From Streptomyces luteogriseus (lineage in GTDB: Bacteria > Actinomycetota > Actinomycetes > Streptomycetales > Streptomycetaceae): a DNA stretch of 64,000 bases. The stretch's first letter is position 1. Each line of letters begins with the position of its first letter. The position numbers and the translations under genes are program-made. The notes below the pieces were generated by a model. That model saw only the letters and a program-made list of their open reading frames with translations. It was not told where the DNA came from and made no database searches. The stretch spans positions 2,232,001 through 2,296,000 of the forward strand of contig NZ_JACHMS010000001.1 of NCBI RefSeq assembly GCF_014205055.1, written 5' to 3'. Below are positions 8,389 to 15,820 of this stretch, piece by piece.

Positions 8389-8515
8389 TTGATGCCGGCC
8401 GTCAAGCATGGACTCTGCCCCTCCACGCATTGATGCTGCCGACTCTCGTGTTCATACGTTGATGCTGCTGACTCTCGTGCCTTGATGGAGCCGGCTCTGC
8501 ACACATTGATCTGGA
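8389..8515 (+). repeat. Degenerate TTGATG-type repeat array upstream of the citrate-type sensor kinase
   Basis: The word TTGATG or TTGATC recurs at 8389, 8430, 8459, 8482 and 8506. The copies at 8430-8450 and 8459-8479 match over 21 bases (TTGATGCTGCYGACTCTCGTG); 8482-8502 is a looser copy. The array ends about 55 bp before the sensor kinase start. Its place suggests an operator array for the cognate response regulator, but no binding data are available. Confidence 0.7.
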
Positions 8516-8570
8516 GATCCACGCCACACCCGTCTAGGGCAGGCAGCCGGCCGCACGTACCGTCTTGGGT

Positions 8571-10244
8571 ATGAGCCCCACTCCCCCCGCACGCCGCCTG
8601 CGCCTCGGCCTGCCGCGGCGGGTGTTCTCGCAGGTGCTGCTGATGCAGGTGGCGATCGCCGCGGGAGTCGCGGTGCTCGCGACCGGGTTGTTCCTCGCTC
8701 CCCTCAGCAACCAGCTGGACGACCAGGCGATGCGCCGCGCGCTCGCGATCGCGCAGACGACCGCGCAGCAGCCGGAGCTCGCACGGCAGGTGAGTCGGAC
8801 GCCGCCGTCACCGAACGGTCCGGTGCAGCAGGAGGCGGAGCGGATCCGGAAAGCCACCAAGGCCGAGTACATCGTGGTGATGGACTGGCGGGGCGTGCGC
8901 TGGTCCCACACCGACCCGAAACAGATCGGCGGCATCGTCTCCACCGACCCCGGCCAGGCACTGGCCGGCAAGGAGGTCATGGAGATCGACAGCGGGACCC
9001 TGGGCCGCTCCGCCCGGGGCAAGGTGCCGCTGCGCGACAGCGCCGGCACGGTCGTCGGCGCGGTCTCCGTCGGCATCGCCTACGACAGCGTCCGGGCCCG
9101 CCTGATCCACGCGATCCCGGGGCTGCTCGCGTATGCCGGCGGCGCCCTGGCCGTGGGAGCGCTGGCCGCGTGGCTCATCTCCCGGCGGGTTCAGCGGCAG
9201 ACCAGGGACCTGGCCTTCTCGGACATCGCGGCGCTGCTGTCCGAACGCGAGGCGATGCTGCACGGCATCCGGGAGGGCGTCGTCGCCCTGGACCGCACCG
9301 GCCGCATCCGCCTCGTGAACGACGAGGCACAGCGCCTGCTGGGGATCGGGGAGACGGTGGTGGGCCGCTCCCCCGACGAGGCGCTCGGCGCGGGCCGTAC
9401 GGCCGATGTACTGGCCGGACGCGTGACGGGGACGGATCTGCTCACCGTTCGGGGGCAGCGGGTGCTGGTCGCCAACCGCATGCCCACCGACGACGGCGGC
9501 GCCGTGGCCACCCTGCGTGACCGCACCGAACTGGAGCAGCTGGGCCGCGAACTGGACTCCACTCACGGTCTGATCGACGCCCTGCGCGCCCAGGACCACG
9601 AGCACGCCAACCGCATGCACACGCTTCTGGGACTGCTCGAACTGGAGATGTACGACGACGCCGTCGAGTTCGTCGGCGAGGTGGTCGGTGACCACCGGGC
9701 CACCGCGGAACAGGTCACGGAGCGGATCGAGGACCCGCTCCTCGCCGCCCTGCTGGTCGGCAAGGCGACGGTCGCGGCCGAACGGGGCGTCGCCCTGGGG
9801 GTGTCGGACCGGACCCGGCTGCCCGACCTGCTGATCGACCCGCAGGGGCTCGTCACCGTCGTCGGGAACCTGGTGGACAACGCCCTTGACGCCGTCGCCG
9901 GCACGCCGCACGCGCGCGTGGAGGTCGAACTGCGCGCGGAGGGACGTACGGCGATCCTCAGGGTGCGCGACACAGGGCCGGGGATCCCGCCGGAGCACCG
10001 CGAGTTGATCTTCACCACGGGATGGTCTACGAAGAAGCCGCCGGCTCACCGCGAGCGGGGTATCGGACTCTCCCTGGTGCGCAGGCTCGCGGAGCGGCAG
10101 GGCGGCAGCGCGACCGTCGGCGAGGCGCACGGCGGGGGCGCGGAGTTCACCGTCGTCCTGCCCGAGGCGCTGGCCGAGCCGAGCACGCAGCGGGCCGTCC
10201 TGACCGTGCCGTCGGCTCCGCAGAGCACCGAGGAGAAGTCGTGA
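8571..10244 (+). CDS. CitA/DcuS-type sensor histidine kinase
   Basis: Membrane sensor kinase for di- or tricarboxylates, 557 residues. A transmembrane segment (about residues 22-42) is followed by an extracytoplasmic PAS-like sensor (about 45-180) and a second transmembrane segment (about 183-205). A cytoplasmic PAS domain (about 225-320) comes next. The histidine box AQDHEHANRMHTLLGLL (about 343) is typical of the CitA group, and the ATPase domain has NLVDNALDA and DTGPGIPPEHR. The ATG at 8571 lacks a clear ribosome-binding site. The stop overlaps the start of the response regulator gene, so the two are translationally coupled. The ligand is probably citrate or a C4-dicarboxylate by family and by the neighbouring citrate synthase and acetate symporter genes; this is inference. 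Confidence 0.9.
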   Translation: MSPTPPARRLRLGLPRRVFSQVLLMQVAIAAGVAVLATGLFLAPLSNQLDDQAMRRALAIAQTTAQQPELARQVSRTPPSPNGPVQQEAERIRKATKAEYIVVMDWRGVRWSHTDPKQIGGIVSTDPGQALAGKEVMEIDSGTLGRSARGKVPLRDSAGTVVGAVSVGIAYDSVRARLIHAIPGLLAYAGGALAVGALAAWLISRRVQRQTRDLAFSDIAALLSEREAMLHGIREGVVALDRTGRIRLVNDEAQRLLGIGETVVGRSPDEALGAGRTADVLAGRVTGTDLLTVRGQRVLVANRMPTDDGGAVATLRDRTELEQLGRELDSTHGLIDALRAQDHEHANRMHTLLGLLELEMYDDAVEFVGEVVGDHRATAEQVTERIEDPLLAALLVGKATVAAERGVALGVSDRTRLPDLLIDPQGLVTVVGNLVDNALDAVAGTPHARVEVELRAEGRTAILRVRDTGPGIPPEHRELIFTTGWSTKKPPAHRERGIGLSLVRRLAERQGGSATVGEAHGGGAEFTVVLPEALAEPSTQRAVLTVPSAPQSTEEKS

Positions 10245-10924
10245 TGATCGAGGTCCTGGTCGTGGACGACGACATGAGAGTCGCACGGGTCAACGCCGCC
10301 TACGTCGAGAAGGTGCCGGGCTTCCATGTCGCCGGCGTGGCCCACAGCGCCGCGGAAGCGCTGCACCAGCTGGAGACACTGCCGCGGCTGGACCTGGTAC
10401 TCCTGGACCACTATCTGCCGGACGCGACAGGGCTGGCGGTCGTCCAGGAGATGCGACGGCGCGGCGACCAGACCGACGTGATCATGGTCACGGCCGCGCG
10501 GGACGTCTCCACCGTGCAGGCCGCGATGCGGCACGGCGCACTGCAGTATCTGGTCAAGCCGTTCGCCTTCGCCGGCCTGCGGTCCAAGCTCGAGGCGTAC
10601 GCCGAGCTGCGCCGCACCCTCGACGGCGGTGGAGAGGCCGAGCAGGCCGAGGTGGACCGCATCTTCGGGGCGCTCTCGGCGCCGTCGGAACCCGCCCTGC
10701 CCAAGGGGCACTCCCCCACCACCGCCGAGCTGGTCCGACAGTCCCTCATGAACGCGGACGGGCCCCTGTCCGCCCAGGAGATCGCCGAGCGGACCGGGGT
10801 GAGCCGGCAGACCGCCCAGCGCTATCTGAAGCTCCTGGAACGCACGGGACGGGCCAGACTCACCCTCAAGTACGGCGACGCGGGCCGCCCGGAACACCGA
10901 TACGTGTGGGCGACCCGCGGCTAG
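10244..10924 (+). CDS. CitB/DcuR-type response regulator
   Basis: Response regulator paired with the sensor kinase just upstream. The receiver domain (about residues 1-120) has the acidic pocket VDDD, the phosphorylated Asp in LLDHYLPD and the conserved Lys in VKPF. The C-terminal DNA-binding part (about 170-226) contains AQEIAERTGVSRQTAQRYLK, the winged HTH typical of the CitB group. The ATG at 10244 overlaps the kinase stop and GAGGAG lies 8 bp upstream; an in-frame GTG at 10241 is equally possible. Targets are not known. The TTGATG repeats before the kinase gene and the convergent symporter operon are candidate sites. The gene is convergent with the symporter gene, with only about 70 bp between stops. 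Confidence 0.9.
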   Translation: MIEVLVVDDDMRVARVNAAYVEKVPGFHVAGVAHSAAEALHQLETLPRLDLVLLDHYLPDATGLAVVQEMRRRGDQTDVIMVTAARDVSTVQAAMRHGALQYLVKPFAFAGLRSKLEAYAELRRTLDGGGEAEQAEVDRIFGALSAPSEPALPKGHSPTTAELVRQSLMNADGPLSAQEIAERTGVSRQTAQRYLKLLERTGRARLTLKYGDAGRPEHRYVWATRG

Positions 10925-10994
10925 GCGACACCCTGCCCGTTCCTCCACGAACTGGTGCCGGTCAACCCTCCTGCCGAAGCCGACGGCACCACCC

Positions 10995-12587
10995 CTACGC
11001 CGCTCCTGCACCCGTCAGCGAGCGCACCTCGGTCTCCGCGTGCTTGGCCTCGTCCGCGACCTCCCTCGAGGTGACCGTGCCCAGCCAGCCCGCGAGGAAG
11101 CCGAGGGGGATCGACACCAGCCCCGGGTTCTGCAGCGGGAAGTACTGGAGGTCGACGCCCGGGAAGAGCGAGTCAGGGCTTCCCGAGACCACCGGGGACA
11201 TCACCACGAGCACCACGGCGGGGACGAGACCACCGTAGACGGCCCACACGGCGCCCCGTGTGGTGAAGCCGCGCCAGAACAGGGAGTAGAGCAGCACCGG
11301 CAGGTTCGCCGACGCGGCGACGGCGAAGGCCAGGCCGACCAGGAACGCCACGTTCAGGTCCCGCGCCAGCAGGCTGAGCGCGATCGCCAGCACGCCGACG
11401 CCGACGGCGGCGGCACGGGCCACGGCCACCTCGCTGCGCGGCTTCCCGCCCCTGCGCCGCAGGGAGGCGTACAGGTCGTGGGCCACGGACGCCGAGGACG
11501 CGAGCGTGATCCCGGCGACCACGGCGAGGATCGTGGCGAAGGCGACCGCGGCGACGATCGCGAAGAGAACCGTCCCCCCGGTGGAACCCGCCCCGCCGCC
11601 CAGGTCGAGGGCCAGCAGCGGAACCGCCGTATTCCCTGCCGCGTTCGACCCTCGTACCGCGTCGGGCCCCAGGATGGCGGCCGCGCCGAAACCGAGCACG
11701 ATCGTCATGAGGTAGAAGCCGCCGATGAGCCCGACGGCCCAGACGACCGAGCGGCGGGCGGCCCGCGCGGTGGGCACCGTGTAGAAGCGGGACAGGATGT
11801 GCGGCAACCCCGCCGTACCCAGCACCAGCGCCAGCCCCAGACTGATGAAGTCGAAGCGGGCCGTCCAGTCCCCGCCGTACTTCAGCCCCGGCGCCAGGAA
11901 CGCCTCGCCGTGCCCACTGCGTTCGGCCGCCGTGAGCAGCAGCCGGTCCACGTCGCCGTGGAAGCGCACCAGGACGAGCACCGTCAGCGCGATGGTGCCG
12001 CCGAGCAGGAGAACGGCCTTGACGATCTGGATCCATGTGGTCGCCCGCATCCCTCCCAGTGACACATAGATCACCATCAGCGCGCCGACACCGATGACGG
12101 TCCAATCCCGCGCCGCGTCGCTGGTACCCCCGAGCAGCAGCGCCACCAGGCTGCCCGCGCCGACCATCTGCGCCACCAGGTACAGAACGGACACCGTGAC
12201 CGAGGAGGTTCCCGCCGCGATGCGTACCGGCCGCGCCCTCATCCGCGCCGCCACGACGTCGGCGAGCGTGAACCGGCCGCAGTTGCGTACCAGTTCCGCG
12301 ACCAGGAACAGCACCACCAGCCACGCCACGAGGAAACCGACGACGTACAACAGCCCGTCGTAACCGAACAGCGCGATGAGCCCGGTGACTCCGAGGAAGG
12401 AAGCGGCTGACATGTAGTCGCCGGCGATGGCAAAACCATTCTCCATGGGTGAGAACAGCCGCCCGCCCGCGTAGAACTCCTCCGCCGACCCCCGTCGGTT
12501 GCGGCTGACATACGTGGTGATCCCCAGCGTGACCGCGACGAACGCGCTGAAGAGCAGCAGCGCCAGCGTCTGATGTTCCTCCGTCAC
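10995..12587 (-). CDS. Sodium:solute symporter, ActP/acetate family
   Basis: Integral membrane symporter of the SSS family, 530 residues with about 13 hydrophobic segments, resembling ActP and monocarboxylate permeases that import acetate, pyruvate or similar acids with Na+ or H+. Family signatures include the N-terminal EEFYAGGRLFSPMENGFAIAG region, with ENGFAIAGDYMSAASFLG, and the GTAGLPHIL motif in the middle. The GTG at 12587 overlaps the stop of the upstream DUF485 gene by 4 bp (GTGA), showing translational coupling. An upstream start would read through the DUF485 stop region and is unlikely. ActP with a DUF485 partner is a common arrangement. It is the last gene of a five-gene run that starts at 15559 and includes a two-component system. 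Confidence 0.9.
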   Translation of the reverse strand: MTEEHQTLALLLFSAFVAVTLGITTYVSRNRRGSAEEFYAGGRLFSPMENGFAIAGDYMSAASFLGVTGLIALFGYDGLLYVVGFLVAWLVVLFLVAELVRNCGRFTLADVVAARMRARPVRIAAGTSSVTVSVLYLVAQMVGAGSLVALLLGGTSDAARDWTVIGVGALMVIYVSLGGMRATTWIQIVKAVLLLGGTIALTVLVLVRFHGDVDRLLLTAAERSGHGEAFLAPGLKYGGDWTARFDFISLGLALVLGTAGLPHILSRFYTVPTARAARRSVVWAVGLIGGFYLMTIVLGFGAAAILGPDAVRGSNAAGNTAVPLLALDLGGGAGSTGGTVLFAIVAAVAFATILAVVAGITLASSASVAHDLYASLRRRGGKPRSEVAVARAAAVGVGVLAIALSLLARDLNVAFLVGLAFAVAASANLPVLLYSLFWRGFTTRGAVWAVYGGLVPAVVLVVMSPVVSGSPDSLFPGVDLQYFPLQNPGLVSIPLGFLAGWLGTVTSREVADEAKHAETEVRSLTGAGAA

Positions 12588-13138
12588 GACGTACCACCGT
12601 TCACGCCACGTGTCAGTTCCTGTGTGTCCCACCGCAGTTCGAGCGCGGCCCGGTCCCTGCGCAACCGCGCGTGCCGCGCGTACGCCCAGGTGAGCAGGAA
12701 CGTGGACAGGAACTGCCCGAGCCCCGCCACCATCGCCACGTTCACCGCTCCCGCCACGGGCCGCGCCATCAGCTCCGGCGCGGTTGTCGCGGCCACGACG
12801 TAGCCCACGTACCAGGCGAAGAAGGCCGTGAACGCCGGCACCACGAACCGCCGGTACCGCCGCCGCACCTCCTGAAAGGCCGCGCTGTGCTGCACTTCCA
12901 GGTACACATCGGCCGCCGCGGCCCCCGTCCCGTCCTCCGTCCGTGCCGACGGGACCAGCCCAGGGCCTTGCGCCCCGTCACCGGCCGACTCGCCCCAGCC
13001 GGAGGCGAGGGCGTCGTACCAGGGATCGTCGTACCTGAGCTGTCCGTTCTCGGCCTGGGCCGGGTCATGACCGTCGAGAGGCTCGACCCAACTCTCCTGG
13101 CCGTCCCCGCCAGGGGGACGGCCCTTGCTTAGCTGCAT
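12584..13138 (-). CDS. DUF485 membrane protein, partner of the symporter
   Basis: A 184-residue membrane protein of the DUF485 (YjcH-like) family, usually encoded immediately before an ActP-type symporter. The N-terminal 75 residues are hydrophilic and low-complexity, longer than in E. coli YjcH. The conserved core starts at HSAAFQEVRRRYRRFVVPA, and two transmembrane helices follow (about 102-122 and 133-155). The ATG at 13138 has no strong ribosome-binding site; a TTG two codons upstream is possible. The stop overlaps the symporter start. The family's function is unknown; an accessory subunit or chaperone for the symporter is the usual inference. Confidence 0.85.
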   Translation of the reverse strand: MQLSKGRPPGGDGQESWVEPLDGHDPAQAENGQLRYDDPWYDALASGWGESAGDGAQGPGLVPSARTEDGTGAAAADVYLEVQHSAAFQEVRRRYRRFVVPAFTAFFAWYVGYVVAATTAPELMARPVAGAVNVAMVAGLGQFLSTFLLTWAYARHARLRRDRAALELRWDTQELTRGVNGGTS

Positions 13139-13206
13139 GCCCAAGGATGGACAGAACGGGAAGATCCCCGACTCTTCTTCCCCTCGGTCTTCACCCCTTC
13201 AGGTGA

Positions 13207-13890
13207 CTAACCCGCTGGTGGCCGCACGAGTCCTTTCGCGTAGGCGTAACGCACGGCCTGCGCACGGTCCTTGAGCCTGGTCTTGGTGAAGAGGTTGTTG
13301 ATATGGGTCTTCACGGTCGCCGTGGAGACATTCAGTCTCCGGGCGATCTCCGGGTTGCTGAGCCCCTCCGCGATGAGGAGCAGCACCTCCATCTCCCGGG
13401 CCGTGAGCCCGTCCGGTGGCTCAGACGGCGCGGCCGGTCCGCGCTCGGCCTCCGACAGGCGCTCCAGCAGGCGTCTTTGGATGCCCGGGGAGAGGCCCGC
13501 GTCTCCGGACAGCACGCTGTGCACGGTTCGCACGATCTCGTCCCCGCCCGCGTCCTTGGTGAGATAGCCGCGCGCGCCCGCCGCCAGCGCCGGGAACAGC
13601 GACTCGTCGTCCGCGAACGTGGTGAGCACGACGACCTGCGTCCCGGGGTGCTCCGCGCGGATCCTGCGGGTCGCCTCCACTCCGTCGCAGCGCGGCATCC
13701 GCAGGTCCATCAGCACCACGTCCGGGGCGAGTCCCGCGACGAGCGCCACCGCCTCCTCCCCGTCCCCCGCGGCGCCGACGACCTCGATCCCGGGCAGCAG
13801 ACCGAGCAGCATCACGATGCCCTCCCGCACCACGGTCTGGTCGTCGGCGACCACCACCCGAGCGGACTTCGGCTCGGCCTCCTGCGTCAT
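13207..13890 (-). CDS. NarL/LuxR-type response regulator
   Basis: Two-component response regulator of 227 residues. The receiver domain (about 10-125) has VVADDQ, the phosphorylatable Asp in VLMDLRMP and the conserved Lys in YLTKDAG. The LuxR-type HTH (about 158-220) reads LTAREMEVLLLIAEGLSNPEIA. The ATG at 13890 overlaps the stop of the histidine kinase gene by 4 bp (ATGA). Downstream, after 68 bp on the same strand, come the DUF485 and symporter genes. The order suggests that this system controls carboxylate uptake, though no operator is visible. Function of the receiver and HTH is certain; the regulon is inferred. Confidence 0.92.
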   Translation of the reverse strand: MTQEAEPKSARVVVADDQTVVREGIVMLLGLLPGIEVVGAAGDGEEAVALVAGLAPDVVLMDLRMPRCDGVEATRRIRAEHPGTQVVVLTTFADDESLFPALAAGARGYLTKDAGGDEIVRTVHSVLSGDAGLSPGIQRRLLERLSEAERGPAAPSEPPDGLTAREMEVLLLIAEGLSNPEIARRLNVSTATVKTHINNLFTKTRLKDRAQAVRYAYAKGLVRPPAG

Positions 13891-15038
13891 ACCGGCACCT
13901 TCAACGTCACCACGAACCCCTTCTCGCCCGGCCCGGCCTCGAGGGAGCCGCCCAGCAACTCGGCTCGCTCCCGCATGCCCAGCAGACCGTACCCGGCGCC
14001 CGTCCCGGTCAGTTCACCCGGCGAGCCCCCCGAGTCCCGTACGTCCAGGGTCACTTCGTGCGGACGGTAGTCGAGCCTGAGCCGGACCTTGGCGCCCGGG
14101 GCGTGCTTGCGGACGTTCGTCAGCGCCTCCTGTGCCGCTCTGCGTACGGCCTGGGAAGCCTCGGTCGACAAGGCCCTTCGTTCACCCGTGACAGTGATCT
14201 CCGCGCCTCCGGCCCTGCCCACGAGCTCGTTCAGGAAGTCTTCCAGCGGGGTGAGATCCCCGCGCAGGGCGGAGAGCGCCTGACGGGTCTCGGCGAGGCC
14301 GCCCCGCGCCATCTCCCGCGCCGCGACCACACGTTCGTGGATCTGCTCCCGTTCTCCTCCCCGCTCGATCAGCAGCCGGGCCGCCTCCAGGTGCACGAGC
14401 TGGGCCGAGAGGCTGTGCGCCAGCACGTCGTGGATCTCCCGCGCTATGCGGGCCCGCTCCGCGAGCGCGGCCGTCTCCGCCTCTGCCACGCGCGCTGCCC
14501 GCTCCTGAGCGAGGAGCCGTTGGGCGCTGCCGCGGGCCTCGGCGTCGAGGCGCAGCGTGTAGCCGGCCAGGGCGATACCGATGCCGGTGACCACGGTCGT
14601 CAGCACGTCGTCGTTGTTGACGAACCCGTACGCGCCGAGTGCCACGGCCGCGGCGCTCAGTGCTGCCACCGGCGGCAGCCGCTCCAGTGCCGAGACGGCG
14701 CAGCCGCACCACATGACCAGGGCGGCGACGGCGAATCCGGACAGCTGGGCTGCGAGGGCGATGACCTGCAGCAGGGCGAGCGAGGCCAGCGACGCCCACA
14801 GCCGGTGCCGTAGCGTGGTCCGGAAGAAAGCCCAGGTGAGCAGCGCCGACAGCAGGACTCCCGCGGCGCCGACAGCCGCCGCCCAGCCGCCCGCGTGGCT
14901 GTCGGCGAAGGCACCCCACAGCAGCAGCCCGAGGACCAGCGTCCGCACCGTCCAGGCCAGCAGGCAGCGGGAGCGTGAGAGTCCTTCCCGGCTGAGCGCT
15001 TCCCGGGAAGGCCAGCGCGCCCAGACGTTCCCCTTCAC
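13887..15038 (-). CDS. Histidine kinase, NarL-partner (HisKA_3) type
   Basis: Membrane histidine kinase of 383 residues that phosphorylates the response regulator encoded just downstream. The N-terminal half has about five hydrophobic helices (residues about 28-165), with no large extracytoplasmic domain, so it probably senses within the membrane or through a partner. The HisKA_3 phosphoacceptor is in ARIAREIHDVLAHSLSA. The ATPase domain shows AQEALTNVRKHA (N box) and GAGYGLLGMRERAELLGG (G box). It starts at GTG 15038, overlapping the stop of the upstream membrane gene by 4 bp (GTGA). That coupling to a small membrane protein suggests the latter is a sensor accessory. Ligand unknown. Confidence 0.92.
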   Translation of the reverse strand: MKGNVWARWPSREALSREGLSRSRCLLAWTVRTLVLGLLLWGAFADSHAGGWAAAVGAAGVLLSALLTWAFFRTTLRHRLWASLASLALLQVIALAAQLSGFAVAALVMWCGCAVSALERLPPVAALSAAAVALGAYGFVNNDDVLTTVVTGIGIALAGYTLRLDAEARGSAQRLLAQERAARVAEAETAALAERARIAREIHDVLAHSLSAQLVHLEAARLLIERGGEREQIHERVVAAREMARGGLAETRQALSALRGDLTPLEDFLNELVGRAGGAEITVTGERRALSTEASQAVRRAAQEALTNVRKHAPGAKVRLRLDYRPHEVTLDVRDSGGSPGELTGTGAGYGLLGMRERAELLGGSLEAGPGEKGFVVTLKVPV

Positions 15039-15559
15039 CCGCGCTCCCTCCCCACGGACCAGGCCGTGCCGTCACCGTACGCCCTGCTCGGCGTCGCGCC
15101 GGGGCACAGGGACTGCCCACGCCAGGCAAGGATTCCGGCCCGGATGAGCAGGGTGCCGGCGAGCCCCAGCAACAGGGCGGAGCTGTCCTGGTGCACGCCC
15201 ACCGCTGCACCGAGCGCGAAGAGCCCGGCGCGCAGGCCGACTCCGACGGCGCAGACGGCGACGCTCGCCGGACTGCTCCTGCTCCAGACAATGCCGTCCG
15301 GCTCCGCCCAGATGCGGGTCGTCCAGGCCCAGCCGGCACCGGTGGCCAGGCCCACGAGCAGCTCGGCACCCAGCAGAAACACCGAGGCGGTGTGGTGTTG
15401 GGCGTCGAGCAGGCCGGGCTCGCGCAGCGCGAGGACGACCAGGATCACGGGCAGGAGCCACCAGCGGCGTTCGCTGTCGAGCCGGCCTGCACGGAACTGC
15501 CGGGCTATCACCACGACGGCGACGAGCACGATCAGCGACGCGTCGATGAGCCCGGACAT
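15035..15559 (-). CDS. Multi-spanning membrane protein, first gene of the kinase operon
   Basis: A 174-residue protein with about five predicted transmembrane helices and no enzymatic motif I recognise. The pattern (VARQFRAGRLDSERRWWLLP near the N terminus) recalls small DUF1453/CcdC-like membrane proteins of actinobacteria, but I would not assign the family firmly. ATG 15559 has GGAGG 5 bp upstream; an in-frame GTG lies directly before it. The gene overlaps the histidine kinase gene by 4 bp, so the two are made together. The most reasonable inference is a membrane partner of the kinase. It opens a five-gene transcription unit that ends with the acetate-type symporter. Confidence 0.8.
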   Translation of the reverse strand: MSGLIDASLIVLVAVVVIARQFRAGRLDSERRWWLLPVILVVLALREPGLLDAQHHTASVFLLGAELLVGLATGAGWAWTTRIWAEPDGIVWSRSSPASVAVCAVGVGLRAGLFALGAAVGVHQDSSALLLGLAGTLLIRAGILAWRGQSLCPGATPSRAYGDGTAWSVGRERG

Positions 15560-15682
15560 CACAGCCTCCGTGAGCGAGAAGGGGGGTACCGGCAGCGGGT
15601 GCTGCCGACGCCTTCGACACTACGGAAATCGCCAGGTCAGGGGATCGGAGTGTAGGTGGATCACGGGTGGATCCTCGGCTGT

Positions 15683-15712
15683 GCGTCTCTCCACCCGGGG
15701 GTGGAGAGACGC
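15683..15712. terminator. Perfect hairpin downstream of parE
   Basis: A 14-bp perfect stem, GCGTCTCTCCACCC and its complement, with a two-base loop. It lies about 110 bp past the parE stop and before the start of the next minus-strand operon. There is no T run, as is usual in Streptomyces terminators. Confidence 0.85.
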
Positions 15713-15820
15713 CTCGGCGTGAGACGGTACACAGGCGCCTCCGGCATGCCGGACCGCGCTGCGGCACCGGCCGGGTCCCCGAACCACCCGGCCTCACCCG
15801 ACGGCAGCCGGGTGCCGCGG

